DNA of 64,000 bases from CAYXST01 sp964472495 (GTDB lineage: Bacteria > Patescibacteriota > Minisyncoccia > Portnoybacterales > UBA2143): assembly GCA_964472495.1 (NCBI GenBank), contig CAYYLD010000002.1, positions 40,523-104,522 of the forward strand. The letters are read 5' to 3'. A model generated the notes under the pieces. It saw only the letters and a program-made list of their open reading frames with translations. It was not told the DNA's origin and did not search any database. The position numbers and the translations under genes were made by a program. Positions 17,420 through 26,762 of this stretch are shown one piece after another; within the stretch, counting starts at the first letter, position 1, and each line of letters starts with the position of its first letter.

Positions 17420-18466
17420 TTAATCAAAAATATTCCGGCAGGCGTCTCGGATTTGGCCAAAATTATCGCCGACCGGCAGTAAGATATATTCGTCGTTGAT
17501 AAAGGTATGATAAAGTAATCCTTCGGGACTGGTATCAAAAATCCTTCTTTTAATATTTTGGGTATCTAAATTGTCTGCTGATTCAACCAACTCTTTGATA
17601 TTAGCTAAGCTCATATCTGTCCGGATATTTTCACCTAACGTATCAAGCAATTGATAAACTTTAATCGGATTAATCAAGACGCCCAAAGATAGAGCTTTTT
17701 CCTTAATGGCCAAAAGCACTTTTTGCTGCCGTCGCATCCGGTCGAAATCGTCAGTTGAATAGCGGGAGCGGGCATAGTAAAGAGCCGTTTGGCCGTCTAA
17801 AACATTTTGCCCGGCTGGCAGATGAAAAACCCACCTTTCTTCGCCGTCTATTTCTTTAATCAACCAATGTTCACCTTCTTCCTGGCCTTCTTTAGCCCAT
17901 TGAAAATCCTCTTCAAAAGGCTCTTCCAAATAAATAGTGATACCGCCCAAGGCGTCAATCGCCCCCGTTAATCCTTCGAAATTAGCGCTGACCGTATAAT
18001 CAATGTAAAGGCCAGTCAAAGAAGCGATTGTCTTCTTAGCGCAATCCAAGCCGCCGTGGGCATAGGCGAAATTAATTTTCTTATCTTCACCTGAACACCA
18101 AATCTTATAGTAAATATCACGGGGCAAAGAAATCAAGGCGATTTGGCCGGTTTTTTTGTTGATACTAACCAGGATTATTGCGTCAGAAAGCAATTTTCCC
18201 TCGCCGGGGTCTTCTAATCCCCTCATCCCCAAAAGCAGGACATTGATTCTATCGGGATCCTTTTTGGGTAATTGGGAAGAATCATCGCCACCAAAAGGCA
18301 AAACTCGAGCTGTCCAACCGAACATTTGTCTGAAATCTATCATCTGGCTGATAGTGAAGCTGGTCTTAAAAAAGAAAAAACCCAAAAAAGCAACAATCGG
18401 AAACAGGCACAGCCACAGCCAAACCCGTTTTCTTCTTTTTGGTTGATTTTGAAATTGATTCTCCAT
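17420..18466 (-). CDS. LytR-CpsA-Psr (LCP) family glycopolymer transferase
   Basis: 348 aa. One N-terminal transmembrane helix (about 13-33), then the LCP domain with DRINVLLLGMRG, SDAIILVSINKKTGQIALISLPRDIYYKI, and YARSRYSTDDFDRMRRQQKVLLAI. The conserved Arg/Asp residues bind the polyprenyl-PP substrate. LCP proteins attach glycopolymers to peptidoglycan or other surface anchors. It lies between two GT2 genes and next to an O-antigen ligase, matching that role. Confidence 0.93.
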   Translation of the reverse strand: MENQFQNQPKRRKRVWLWLCLFPIVAFLGFFFFKTSFTISQMIDFRQMFGWTARVLPFGGDDSSQLPKKDPDRINVLLLGMRGLEDPGEGKLLSDAIILVSINKKTGQIALISLPRDIYYKIWCSGEDKKINFAYAHGGLDCAKKTIASLTGLYIDYTVSANFEGLTGAIDALGGITIYLEEPFEEDFQWAKEGQEEGEHWLIKEIDGEERWVFHLPAGQNVLDGQTALYYARSRYSTDDFDRMRRQQKVLLAIKEKALSLGVLINPIKVYQLLDTLGENIRTDMSLANIKELVESADNLDTQNIKRRIFDTSPEGLLYHTFINDEYILLPVGDNFGQIRDACRNIFD

Positions 18467-18476
18467 ATTTGAGAAA

Positions 18477-19538
18477 TTATTTAAACCACCTTTCCATCTG
18501 CCTGGCTTTTAATTTCTTATTGGCCATAATTATTTTCCTCTTTTGCCAGGCTGCGGGCATCTGCTTAAACAAATCCCTAATTGCCCGCCAGGTATATCTT
18601 TCCAAAAGAAGAACGTAAAACCAGGAAGCGATTTCTTTAGGCAAAAACCAAGGCAAATGTTTCAGTAAAAGGCCGATTTGTTCGTTCTTAATCTGCATCA
18701 GCCGCTGATTTTTAAAAGCCAGATATTTAGAAAATTTATTAATTTTTAATCTTTCCCGGATAATGCTGAAATAGTTCGAAGCGGCGCTCTCGCCGGAAGT
18801 GCGCGCATGCCAAGCCAGACAGGCCGGCTGATAAATACTCTTCCAGCCAGCCAAACGCAAGCGCCAAGCCAAATCAACGTCTTCTTTATAGCAAAAAAAA
18901 TCTTCATCAAAATACTCGTCATTTCCCTCGACCCGACTGGAGACAAAAATTCTAATATCTTCTAAGGCCTGACGTCGATAAACCGGTGCCGCTCCATCGG
19001 CTCCAAAAATCTCTTCTTTTTTCTCAAATTGACCTTGTTCAATTTCTCCCTGTCCCCGATTGACAATCCGTCTGTTTTTTAAAACAACCAAACCGGTTGT
19101 ATCAACGATATAAGATATTTGATAATCGGTTGGTCGACCCAAAGACAAATTGCCGATATTCCAGCGCAATAATTTTCCCTGAAGAGCGCTTGTCTTGCTG
19201 TCTTTGAGCAGCTCTTGAACAGCCCTCTGAATAAAATCTCTATCCAGAACAACGTCCTGATTAAGACAACAAACAAAATCTCCCCGACTTTCCCTGATCC
19301 CTTGATTGTGACCAGCCGCAAAGCCGAGATTCTTTTGATTAAAAATAATCCTTAGATTAGGCCGGTCCTTTAAACTTTTTAAATAATCAATTGTTCCGTC
19401 AGCGGACTGATTGTCAATAATTAAAACTTCCAGCCGAGGATAACTCTGCTTAAAAACCGAAGCCAAACAACTTTCCAGATACGGCCGGGCGTTATGAGTA
19501 AGTAGATTTATAGAAACCAAAGGATGATTTTGCTCCAT
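18477..19538 (-). CDS. Family 2 glycosyltransferase
   Basis: 353 aa. VSINLLTHNARPYLESCLASVFKQ, LIDNQSADGT, NLGFAAGHNQGI, NQDVVLD and FFCYKEDVDLAWRLRLAGWKS are GT2 hallmarks. The C-terminal basic helical tail resembles membrane-associated rhamnosyl- or glucosyltransferases. Its start overlaps the end of the O-antigen ligase gene by 47 nt, so the two are probably co-translated. Confidence 0.91.
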   Translation of the reverse strand: MEQNHPLVSINLLTHNARPYLESCLASVFKQSYPRLEVLIIDNQSADGTIDYLKSLKDRPNLRIIFNQKNLGFAAGHNQGIRESRGDFVCCLNQDVVLDRDFIQRAVQELLKDSKTSALQGKLLRWNIGNLSLGRPTDYQISYIVDTTGLVVLKNRRIVNRGQGEIEQGQFEKKEEIFGADGAAPVYRRQALEDIRIFVSSRVEGNDEYFDEDFFCYKEDVDLAWRLRLAGWKSIYQPACLAWHARTSGESAASNYFSIIRERLKINKFSKYLAFKNQRLMQIKNEQIGLLLKHLPWFLPKEIASWFYVLLLERYTWRAIRDLFKQMPAAWQKRKIIMANKKLKARQMERWFK

Positions 19539-21102
19539 ATAATACAGCTAAATTAACTACAAAAAACAAAAAAACCTTATCATTAAGGAGAACCACATCA
19601 AATAAACTATAACCGAAAACCCAAATTAAGGCAAGTAGAAAAAAGCCGGCCCAGACGCGGAAAAAAGGCTTTTTATGACGACTGAAAACCTGCCAAGTAT
19701 CTTTCAAAATATAGCCAAAAATAGTTAATAAAATGAGCAAACCAAAGATACCTGCTTCAGCGGCCATATCTAAATATAAGCTATGAGCGGAAGCGCCTTT
19801 TTTGGCTGTTGACAAAGGCTCATTAAGGACTAAGGGATAATTACCTATGCCCACTCCCAGAAGAGGATGAATGATAATTGAATCTGCTGTCCTCCGCCAA
19901 ATTTCCAAGCGGCTCTTAACCGATAGTTCGGATAAATCAATAATACTTCTGGCTCTCTCAAAAAAAGAAACCCCGGAAATCGCTTCCTGGCCTAACTGAA
20001 TATATTGAGGTAAGAAAAGAATAGCTGAAGCAGTCGGGAATAAAATAAAAAATATAATTAGAGTCCCTAAAATGAGTTGAATTTCTTGCGACCATTTTTT
20101 GGCATATTTGGGCTTCAAAAATTTCGTCCAGGCCCGAATGCTCGGTGACCAATAGAACAAAATAATCAATAAAAATACCAGACAGGAAATCAGAGCGCTG
20201 ACCCAGGCGCCTCTGGAGCCGGAAAAAATAATAGCCAATAAACAAACAATCAGAAAAAGATAATAGAAAACGGCCTTTTCTCTACTGCCTTTTGGCCGGA
20301 AAAAGATTGTCGTCAGGAAGCAAGGCAGGGCCAAGACACAAAAAAAAGCAAAAGAATGAGAATCAGGAAAGACAGAAAACATTCGTAAAGTGGGCAGCTG
20401 ATAGGAATAATAGGAAAACCAGGTATTGCTGTAAGACAAAAGGACGCTCAAACCCTGACCATAAAAGACATTGATGAAGTATTTATCCCAAAGATACCAA
20501 AACTGGTTGAGATTAATAAAAAAGACCATAGCCAACTGGAAAAAACCAATTCCCAGAGTCAAACCGATAGCTACTCTAATAGCGCTAAAAATCTTAAAAA
20601 TAACCTCTTTGTTCCGGGCAATTAAATTTCTGATAATTATATAAAGCAGAAAAACGTTAATCAGAAAGAGCAGCTTTTTGATTCCCAGCCAGATGTCTTC
20701 GGCTACCAAAAGCGAAAGGGCGCTGATAAACAGAAAGAGAGCTGCCAGATATTCCATCGGATAATGTTTAAATTTTTCCTTTAGTTTCCAGCGGCCTGCC
20801 TTTTTGACTAAATTAACCGAGAGACCTTCCTTGAAAAATAAAACCAAAAACAGAATAGTCAATAAAATCCGCCAGTTAGCCATTGAGTCAAAGTTTTCAC
20901 TAATCGGTAAAGCGATAAACAAAGGAATAGAGGCGATAAAGACCCAGAGAGAATCTTCCAGGGGGCTGAAAAGAAAGTAAAAAATTAAAAGGCCGGTCAG
21001 GAACAAACTGGCCTCCCGGGGAAGCCAATTGAAGACCATTAAAAAAAGAGCCGCCACTTCGGTTAAGAGAATAGCTATATTTTTCGCTTTTGAGCTGTCC
21101 AT
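19492..21102 (-). CDS. O-antigen ligase/polymerase (Wzy/WaaL-like)
   Basis: 536 aa, about twelve hydrophobic helices and one large outer loop. The loop contains the WaaL/Wzy_C signature IHPLLGVGIGNYPLVL followed by SAHSLYLDMAAEAGIFGLL, with the conserved His, plus FPDSHSFAFF earlier. It probably joins or polymerises lipid-linked glycan outside the membrane. First gene of the minus-strand glycan block that ends with the GT2 at 16538. Confidence 0.9.
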   Translation of the reverse strand: MDSSKAKNIAILLTEVAALFLMVFNWLPREASLFLTGLLIFYFLFSPLEDSLWVFIASIPLFIALPISENFDSMANWRILLTILFLVLFFKEGLSVNLVKKAGRWKLKEKFKHYPMEYLAALFLFISALSLLVAEDIWLGIKKLLFLINVFLLYIIIRNLIARNKEVIFKIFSAIRVAIGLTLGIGFFQLAMVFFINLNQFWYLWDKYFINVFYGQGLSVLLSYSNTWFSYYSYQLPTLRMFSVFPDSHSFAFFCVLALPCFLTTIFFRPKGSREKAVFYYLFLIVCLLAIIFSGSRGAWVSALISCLVFLLIILFYWSPSIRAWTKFLKPKYAKKWSQEIQLILGTLIIFFILFPTASAILFLPQYIQLGQEAISGVSFFERARSIIDLSELSVKSRLEIWRRTADSIIIHPLLGVGIGNYPLVLNEPLSTAKKGASAHSLYLDMAAEAGIFGLLILLTIFGYILKDTWQVFSRHKKPFFRVWAGFFLLALIWVFGYSLFDVVLLNDKVFLFFVVNLAVLYGAKSSFGFYKSTYS

Positions 21103-21152
21103 TATTAAAGTTTATCTTTTGGTTGCCCTAAACATTCCTCAAAGTCGCACCA

Positions 21153-21317
21153 GAGGCCACCCTAACCATTTTGAAAGGCCTAGATGACAAAAGCAACAGC
21201 CGAACTTGGAAAAGTAAAAAGTAAAGCTTTTGTCATCTCGGAGCAGAGGTTCAATTTAATCAGGAATACCAGTTAATTCTGGCCGCTGCGTCCTTGAAAA
21301 ATGGTTAGGGTGGCCTC
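21153..21317. repeat. Nested palindrome with perfect 20-bp terminal inverted repeats
   Basis: Outer arms 21153-21172 and 21298-21317 are perfect complements. Inner arms GATGACAAAAGC (21183-21194) and GCTTTTGTCATC (21226-21237) are also perfect. It lies between rpoD and the glycan block and carries no open frame of note. Confidence 0.9.
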
Positions 21318-21324
21318 CGGAGAC

Positions 21325-22722
21325 TTAATATCCTTTCAGTTTCTTAGAGCCCTTATGCTGGCGCATTCTTTCCAGGGCCTTGGCCTCAATTTGGCGAATG
21401 CGCTCCCGGGTTACCCCGAACTCCTGACCAACCTCCTCTAAAGTGTGAGTAATGCCGTCCTTCAAACCGAAACGCATTTCCAAAATCTTCTGTTCACGCG
21501 GCGATAAATCAACCAAGATTTCCTTTAAGCGGCTGCGCAATAGTTTGCGAGCGGCCACTTGAGCTGGCGAAATTGTCTTTTTGTCTTCAATAAATTCACC
21601 CAAACTGCTTTCTTCGTCCTCATCGCCGACCGGCGCTTCCAGAGAAAGGGTTTCCTGGGAAATTTTCATAATTTGCCTGATTTTATCCACTGTCTCGCCC
21701 ATCTCGGCAGCTACTTCCTCGGGCAGGGGCTCGCGACCTAAGTCCTGCAGAAGCCGCCGTTTAATTTGAGTATATTTACTAATCGTTTCAACCATATGAA
21801 CCGGAATACGGATAGTTCTCGCTTGGTCAGCCAAAGCTCGGGTAATCGCCTGGCGAATCCACCAGGTCGCATAAGTAGAAAATTTATAACCCCGGTGATA
21901 ATCAAATTTCTCTACGGCCTTAAAAAGACCAATATTGCCTTCCTGAATCAAATCTAAAAGAGTCAGATTGCGACTACGACCAACGTATCTCTTGGCAATA
22001 CTAACGACCAAGCGCAAATTGGCTTGGGTCAGTTTTTGTCTAGCTTCTTCGTCCCCTTTCTCAATCTGTTTAGCTAATTTAACCTCTTCTTGGGCAGTCA
22101 GCAAAGAGATTTTTCCGATTTCCCTTAAGTACATCTGGACATTATCAAAGGTTTCTAATTTGAAAGAAGTTTTTTCTTTCAGAACAGCTTTTTTCTCTTT
22201 TCTGGTTGAAGGTGCTTCTAAAAACTCAACCGATTCAATTATTCGGATATTATTGTCCTTGAGGCGCTGACAAACTTCTTCCAAGCCGACAATATCTTCC
22301 TCAATCCGGGGCACTAATTTAATAATTTCGGACTCGGTAACAAACCCGCGTTCCCGCCCCCGGTTAACTAGCTCCTGAATTTTGTCTTCGGTGATTAATA
22401 CCTTTCTTCTGGCTTTTCTCGCTTGACTAATCTTTTTCTTTGGCCGACGAACAATTTTCCTCTGACTGCTGACTTTTCTTTTTTTGGCCGGTCGGCTAAT
22501 TCGTTTCTTAAGCCGACTGGCTGCTTTTTGCCTAATTGGTTTTTTAACTTTTCTTGCTTTTCGACTGGCTGTTTTTTCGGTTTTTCGATGAGCAGCCGGC
22601 TTTTTCTCGATTCGGCGAGACGCTTTTCTGACTTTCCTCTTGGGAGTTATTTTTTTGCTCGAGGGACGATGCCGGCCGGCAGACCGTAATCTTCTACCCC
22701 GAACGACTTTCTTTTTTACCAT
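21325..22722 (-). CDS. rpoD: Primary sigma factor
   Basis: 465 aa. Region 1.2 (VQMYLREIGKISLLTAQEE), region 2 (DLIQEGNIGLFKAVEKFDYHRGYKFSTYATWWIRQAITRA), region 3 and region 4 (RFGLKDGITHTLEEVGQEFGVTRERIRQIEAKAL) are complete. The first ~105 residues are extremely Lys/Arg-rich instead of the acidic region 1.1 seen in many primary sigmas. dnaG ends two bases upstream, recalling the rpsU-dnaG-rpoD macromolecular operon without rpsU. No SD. Confidence 0.96.
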   Translation of the reverse strand: MVKKKVVRGRRLRSAGRHRPSSKKITPKRKVRKASRRIEKKPAAHRKTEKTASRKARKVKKPIRQKAASRLKKRISRPAKKRKVSSQRKIVRRPKKKISQARKARRKVLITEDKIQELVNRGRERGFVTESEIIKLVPRIEEDIVGLEEVCQRLKDNNIRIIESVEFLEAPSTRKEKKAVLKEKTSFKLETFDNVQMYLREIGKISLLTAQEEVKLAKQIEKGDEEARQKLTQANLRLVVSIAKRYVGRSRNLTLLDLIQEGNIGLFKAVEKFDYHRGYKFSTYATWWIRQAITRALADQARTIRIPVHMVETISKYTQIKRRLLQDLGREPLPEEVAAEMGETVDKIRQIMKISQETLSLEAPVGDEDEESSLGEFIEDKKTISPAQVAARKLLRSRLKEILVDLSPREQKILEMRFGLKDGITHTLEEVGQEFGVTRERIRQIEAKALERMRQHKGSKKLKGY

Positions 22723-22724
22723 AG

Positions 22725-24521
22725 TTAACTTTTAGATTTAGTTAGTTTATTGAATTCCTCGGTTAATTTCTTAAGGGTTTCCCTGTCTTTTTTTTCTTCG
22801 GCTTCCCGAATAGAAAGGTTAAGCTGATCTAATTTCTGATGCCAGTGACGATTCTTTAACTGGTCAAAACAAAATCTAATTTCCTTAGTCGATTCAAATT
22901 CATCGGCCGATTTATCCAGCAAACTGCAACGGGCCTCCGCTTTAAAAACAAGTTCGTCTAACTGGCTGGCTAAATCGGTTGATAGATCTTGACGAAAGTT
23001 GGCCAACTTGATTCTTTTATCCGGGCATTTCTTCAGATTCTTAAATATTTCGGCCAAGTTGGCATTAGCGAATAAATAAGCCGGCTGGCGCTTAAACCGT
23101 TTAAATTTTTTCAGATTGATTAAAAGCAGCCCCAAAAGATATTCTTCCAGGTCAATTTTACCATCAGTCGGGCGAGCCAACTCAACCGGATTGCTTTCTT
23201 CTTCTTCTATTGAAGGCATAATTTCTTCCATCAGGGGAATTTCTATCTTTTCCATTTCAGCCGCTAAGTCTTTTTCTTGAACTCTTAAATGTTTGGCTAA
23301 TTCCTGAAGCCAATGGGACTGCTCAATCTTATGAGGAATCTTTTTTATCAAAGGCAAAATAATTTTAGCTATTTCTTTCTTTCCTTCAAGCGTCTGACAA
23401 TCGTATTGAGCTAAAACGTTTTCTAAATAAAATTCAATCAGGCTGCGGGCTTGTTTGATTAACTGGCCCCAGTCAGAATTATTTTTTTGAAGGCAATCAG
23501 CCGGGTCCTGGCCGGCCGGCAGACTAATCACCTTGGTATTAAAACCAAGCTGGATAGCTAAATCAATTCCCCTTTTGGTGGCTGTCTGACCGGCCGAATC
23601 CATATCAAAAGCCGTAGCCAGATTCTCGGTATAGCGTTTAATAATTCCTAATTGTTTTTCGGTCAGCGCCGTTCCCGAAGAAGCGACAGCATTGCTAAAA
23701 CCGGCCTGATGTAAGGCAATGACATCAGTTTGTCCCTCAACCAAAACACAGAGATTCTCTTTACGAATAGCTAATTTAGCTTTATCTAAACCGTATAAAA
23801 AGCGACTTTTGTCATAGATGGGAGTATTGGGCGTATTAATATATTTACCCATTCGTTGATTAGGCCGCTGTGGATTTTCCCGTCCGCTAAAACCGATAAC
23901 CATTCCGTTCAAATCGCGGATGGGAAAGATAATTCGGTCGCGGAAACGGTCATAATATTCATTCTTCTTTTCGCTCTTAACAGCTAAGCCGGCTTTATCA
24001 ATCTCTTCTTCCGGATAACCCCGCCCCTTCAAAAAATCTAACAAACCGCGCCAGCTGTCAGGCGCATAACCAATCTGCCAATCCTTAATCGCTCTTGGCT
24101 TTAAACCCCGACTGTTTAAATAACCTTGCATCCGTTTACCGGTCCGGCTGCCTTCTAATTGTCTGATAAAAAATTGATTAGTCAAACTGCAAATTTCATA
24201 AAGACGGGTTCTTTCGGTCTTCAGCTTGGGGTCTATTTTTTTTAATTCCACCCCGGCCCGCTGAGCCAACATCCGCAAAGCGTCGCCGAACTCAACCCCT
24301 TCTATCTCCATAACAAAATCAAAAAGAGAACCGCCTTTATTACAGCCGAAACAATGCCACATCTGTTTCTCCGGCGAAACGAAAAAAGAGGGCGCTTTTT
24401 CAGAATGGAAAGGACAAAGAGCCCGATAATTGCGCCCGGCTTTTTGGAGACGGATATAGCTACCGATTACCTCAACGATGTCCAGCCTATTTTTAATTTC
24501 GTCAACGGGTGAACTAATCAT
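22725..24521 (-). CDS. dnaG: DNA primase
   Basis: 598 aa. The N-terminal zinc ribbon is CPFHSEKAPSFFVSPEKQMWHCFGC. The TOPRIM core follows (VLVEGQTDVIALHQAG, AFDMDSAGQTA), then a DnaB-interacting helical tail. ATG 24521 (MISSPVDEIKNRLDIVEVI) is preferred over the upstream ATG at 24593 because it begins exactly at the family N terminus. It overlaps the previous stop by 8 nt (ATGATTAG), so translation is coupled. Confidence 0.96.
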   Translation of the reverse strand: MISSPVDEIKNRLDIVEVIGSYIRLQKAGRNYRALCPFHSEKAPSFFVSPEKQMWHCFGCNKGGSLFDFVMEIEGVEFGDALRMLAQRAGVELKKIDPKLKTERTRLYEICSLTNQFFIRQLEGSRTGKRMQGYLNSRGLKPRAIKDWQIGYAPDSWRGLLDFLKGRGYPEEEIDKAGLAVKSEKKNEYYDRFRDRIIFPIRDLNGMVIGFSGRENPQRPNQRMGKYINTPNTPIYDKSRFLYGLDKAKLAIRKENLCVLVEGQTDVIALHQAGFSNAVASSGTALTEKQLGIIKRYTENLATAFDMDSAGQTATKRGIDLAIQLGFNTKVISLPAGQDPADCLQKNNSDWGQLIKQARSLIEFYLENVLAQYDCQTLEGKKEIAKIILPLIKKIPHKIEQSHWLQELAKHLRVQEKDLAAEMEKIEIPLMEEIMPSIEEEESNPVELARPTDGKIDLEEYLLGLLLINLKKFKRFKRQPAYLFANANLAEIFKNLKKCPDKRIKLANFRQDLSTDLASQLDELVFKAEARCSLLDKSADEFESTKEIRFCFDQLKNRHWHQKLDQLNLSIREAEEKKDRETLKKLTEEFNKLTKSKS

Positions 24522-25143
24522 ATCTTTGTAATAACAACTCAAAATTATTATACAATCTTTCAATAAATTGGTTAATTTTTTGATTACCTCCAATCTGCTT
24601 CAATAGATTGTTTGTTTCTCTAATAGCCTCCTCGGTAAACCCTAATTCCATCATTAGTTTAGTCCTGATTCCATTATTGGGTTTTTGGGAAAAATAATCC
24701 TGTAAGATTTGATGCCATTTTCGAATAGCCTGTCCTGAAATATCAAAAGCTAATTCTTCTGGCAAAACGTTATCTAAAAAACCAATAATTTCGTCCCAAT
24801 TATCCATCTTATTATAAAATAGTTCATCTTCTAAAAAACTAATCGGATAATGTCCCGGTTGATTAGATCGAGGTAACAAAGAATAAATATCTTCAGCCTG
24901 AGTAAACTCTTCAACAATTATATCTACTAAAGAATGAAATTTAAAACCAGCCTCAAATGAATTCTTGTCTTTTAGTTGATTAAGTTTGACCTCTGGAAAA
25001 TGGGTTTTCTCTCGTTTAATAATTTTTAGATATCTAATATCAGGAAAACTTGTCCCAATGAAAAAATCCTTTTTATTCTTATCTTTAAAATATTTATTAA
25101 AAACCTTATCGGTCAAAGCTATATGGGTAATCGGACCTGGCAT
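24514..25143 (-). CDS. Putative zinc-dependent phospholipase C-like protein
   Basis: 209 aa. The start MPGPITHIALTDKVF, FFIGTSFPDIRYLK and FKFHSLVDIIVEEF match the His/Asp pattern of the zinc-dependent phospholipase C/P1 nuclease-like fold seen in bacterial unknowns. No signal peptide is present. Substrate unknown. It overlaps dnaG and lies 18 nt after a NUDIX gene, so it is part of the same minus-strand run. Confidence 0.68.
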   Translation of the reverse strand: MPGPITHIALTDKVFNKYFKDKNKKDFFIGTSFPDIRYLKIIKREKTHFPEVKLNQLKDKNSFEAGFKFHSLVDIIVEEFTQAEDIYSLLPRSNQPGHYPISFLEDELFYNKMDNWDEIIGFLDNVLPEELAFDISGQAIRKWHQILQDYFSQKPNNGIRTKLMMELGFTEEAIRETNNLLKQIGGNQKINQFIERLYNNFELLLQRYD

Positions 25144-25161
25144 ACTATATCTAATTATTGC

Positions 25162-25677
25162 TTAATATTTATATTGCACCTTATTTTCATCTTTACCCTG
25201 AAGTATTTTATCAACCATGGCTATTTCTTCCAAAATTCCGCCAATCAAATCGTATTTCTTAGCTTCCGGATAAGTAACCCAGGCATAATCAATATCATCC
25301 TCATCTAATTTTATCCGACCGGACTTATAAGGGCAATAAAAACTTAGAATAATTACCGGTTGGCCATCCGACCTGATAAAAGTGATATCCAACAAATATT
25401 TTACCCTGCCTACTTCTAAATTACATTCTTCTCTGATTTCCCGTCTTAAAGAATTACCGATGGCAAAATACCAATGGTCTTTAGTTGTTTTAGGAGTATT
25501 GATATAGTCATCGGTTTCCAGTCCGCCGCCGGGCACTGTCCATTTACCCGGAAAGGCCTTTTTTTTCAAGCTGCGCCGCAGGAGTAAATAAGTTTGCCGG
25601 CCGCCTTTCTGCCTAGCTGGCCGATAAATAATCGCTGTGGAAGTAATTCGATGTAATTCTTTGTCTTTAATTTTCAT
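25162..25677 (-). CDS. NUDIX hydrolase with expanded Nudix box
   Basis: 171 aa. KWTVPGGGLETDD is followed, after an insertion of about 15 residues, by LRREIREECNLEVG, which supplies the catalytic REx2EE residues. The Nudix box is therefore longer than the normal 23 residues. It probably hydrolyses a nucleoside diphosphate derivative. A second NUDIX and a MazG-like gene follow downstream, suggesting a nucleotide-pool-cleaning group. Confidence 0.86.
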   Translation of the reverse strand: MKIKDKELHRITSTAIIYRPARQKGGRQTYLLLRRSLKKKAFPGKWTVPGGGLETDDYINTPKTTKDHWYFAIGNSLRREIREECNLEVGRVKYLLDITFIRSDGQPVIILSFYCPYKSGRIKLDEDDIDYAWVTYPEAKKYDLIGGILEEIAMVDKILQGKDENKVQYKY

Positions 25678-25726
25678 ATTTTATCCAGCACCTTATCTAA
25701 AACAAAAACCAGCCAGCCAATTTTTT

Positions 25727-26059
25727 TTATTTTTTGCTTTCATCTTTTCTCTGCCAACGATTTTTATCTCTCTTATTAAGCTTTTCTTTCATCATTTTCT
25801 TGAAGACTTTATCCAAATCAATGCCCTTAGAATTAGCTAAACAAATTAGAGGGAAAAGAACATCGATTATTTCGTCGCCTAGATTTTTAGCCCCTTGGCC
25901 ATATTTTTTCTTTTCGGCTCCATGAAGATGACTGACTTCCCTGGCTAACTCCCCTACTTCCTGCGTTAAATGAGCCAATATTTCGAACGGCTTAAAATAG
26001 CCAATCTTATATCGCTTAACCCAATCATCGACCTGTTTTTGAATCTCTTTTAAAGGCAT
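25727..26059 (-). CDS. MazG-like nucleotide pyrophosphohydrolase
   Basis: 110 aa, all-alpha. The metal-binding pattern is LTQEVGELAREVSHL (ExxE) and LGDEIIDVLFPLICLAN (ExxD), as in MazG and RS21-C6-type dNTP pyrophosphatases. The C-terminal tail is basic. It lies between two NUDIX genes, consistent with removing non-canonical or excess nucleotides. Confidence 0.87.
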   Translation of the reverse strand: MPLKEIQKQVDDWVKRYKIGYFKPFEILAHLTQEVGELAREVSHLHGAEKKKYGQGAKNLGDEIIDVLFPLICLANSKGIDLDKVFKKMMKEKLNKRDKNRWQRKDESKK

Positions 26060-26064
26060 GATTT

Positions 26065-26523
26065 TTATCGATGACGATTATAAACCATATTTTCTGAATA
26101 ATTTTTCAGAATTTTAGCACTGGTGAAATACATCTTTTCCGGCAATTTGTCCAGAGCAAACCAACGCCACTCGGTTATTTCATCGGGTTCCATTACTTTC
26201 GGTTTACCTTCAAATTCTTCGGATAAAAACCCAACAGTCACAAAATGGGCGTCGCTAACCCGCTCGTTGGTTAAGCTGATAAATTTTAATTTATCCTGAT
26301 TGATTTTGATGTTGGTCTCTTCTATCACTTCTCGGGCGGCCGCTTCTTCAAGGGTCTCGCCAAAATCAATTTTGCCCCCCGGCATAGTCCAAGTGCCTTC
26401 ACCGTGAAGCGCCGAATCGGCTTTTTTGGGGTCATCGTGCCGCTTACCCAAAAGAACTTTGTTGTCTTTTAAAATCATAACGCCAACGCCGGCCTTAACG
26501 CCAATTTTTTTGTCTTGAGACAT
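26065..26523 (-). CDS. NUDIX hydrolase (MutT-like)
   Basis: 152 aa. The Nudix box is intact: MPGGKIDFGETLEEAAAREV then IEETNI. The N-terminal VKAGVGVMILKDNKVLLGKRH is typical of MutT/ADP-ribose-type enzymes. Substrate unassigned. It is the first gene of the minus-strand nucleotide-cleaning group, transcribed away from the tRNA-Ser gene. Confidence 0.92.
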   Translation of the reverse strand: MSQDKKIGVKAGVGVMILKDNKVLLGKRHDDPKKADSALHGEGTWTMPGGKIDFGETLEEAAAREVIEETNIKINQDKLKFISLTNERVSDAHFVTVGFLSEEFEGKPKVMEPDEITEWRWFALDKLPEKMYFTSAKILKNYSENMVYNRHR

Positions 26524-26585
26524 ACATTCGCAATTTTAATTTAAAAATTTGATTTAAAAAAGTGAATTATTCCGAAATCGCAAAC

Positions 26586-26673
26586 TGGCGGAGAGGGCGG
26601 GATTCGAACCCGCGATACCTTGCGGTATACCTGTTCTCCAAACAGGCGCACTAGGCCACTATGCGACCTCTCC
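26586..26673 (-). tRNA. tRNA-Ser (anticodon GGA)
   Basis: 88 nt including an encoded CCA. Acceptor arms GGAGAGG/CCTCTCC, anticodon stem CCTGT/ACAGG with loop TTGGAGA, a long variable arm (TACC-GCAA-GGTA) typical of serine tRNA, T arm GCGGG-TTCGAAT-CCCGC and discriminator G. Confidence 0.96.
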
Positions 26674-26678
26674 CTTTA

Positions 26679-26762
26679 AATCCATTTAAGGTTTGCTATT
26701 GATATTCCACGATCTTGCGAAGCAAGGTCATCGTATTAGAAAGGGTGAATCTTAAATGGATT
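26679..26762. repeat. Nested palindrome, family member next to tRNA-Ser
   Basis: Outer arms AATCCATTTAAG (26679-26690) and CTTAAATGGATT (26751-26762), central hairpin CTTGC-GAA-GCAAG. Read on the minus strand, the arms align with the palindromes at 29591, 33605 and 33807 (CCCTTTC...ATACG / ...TCAATrGCAA). Confidence 0.82.
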
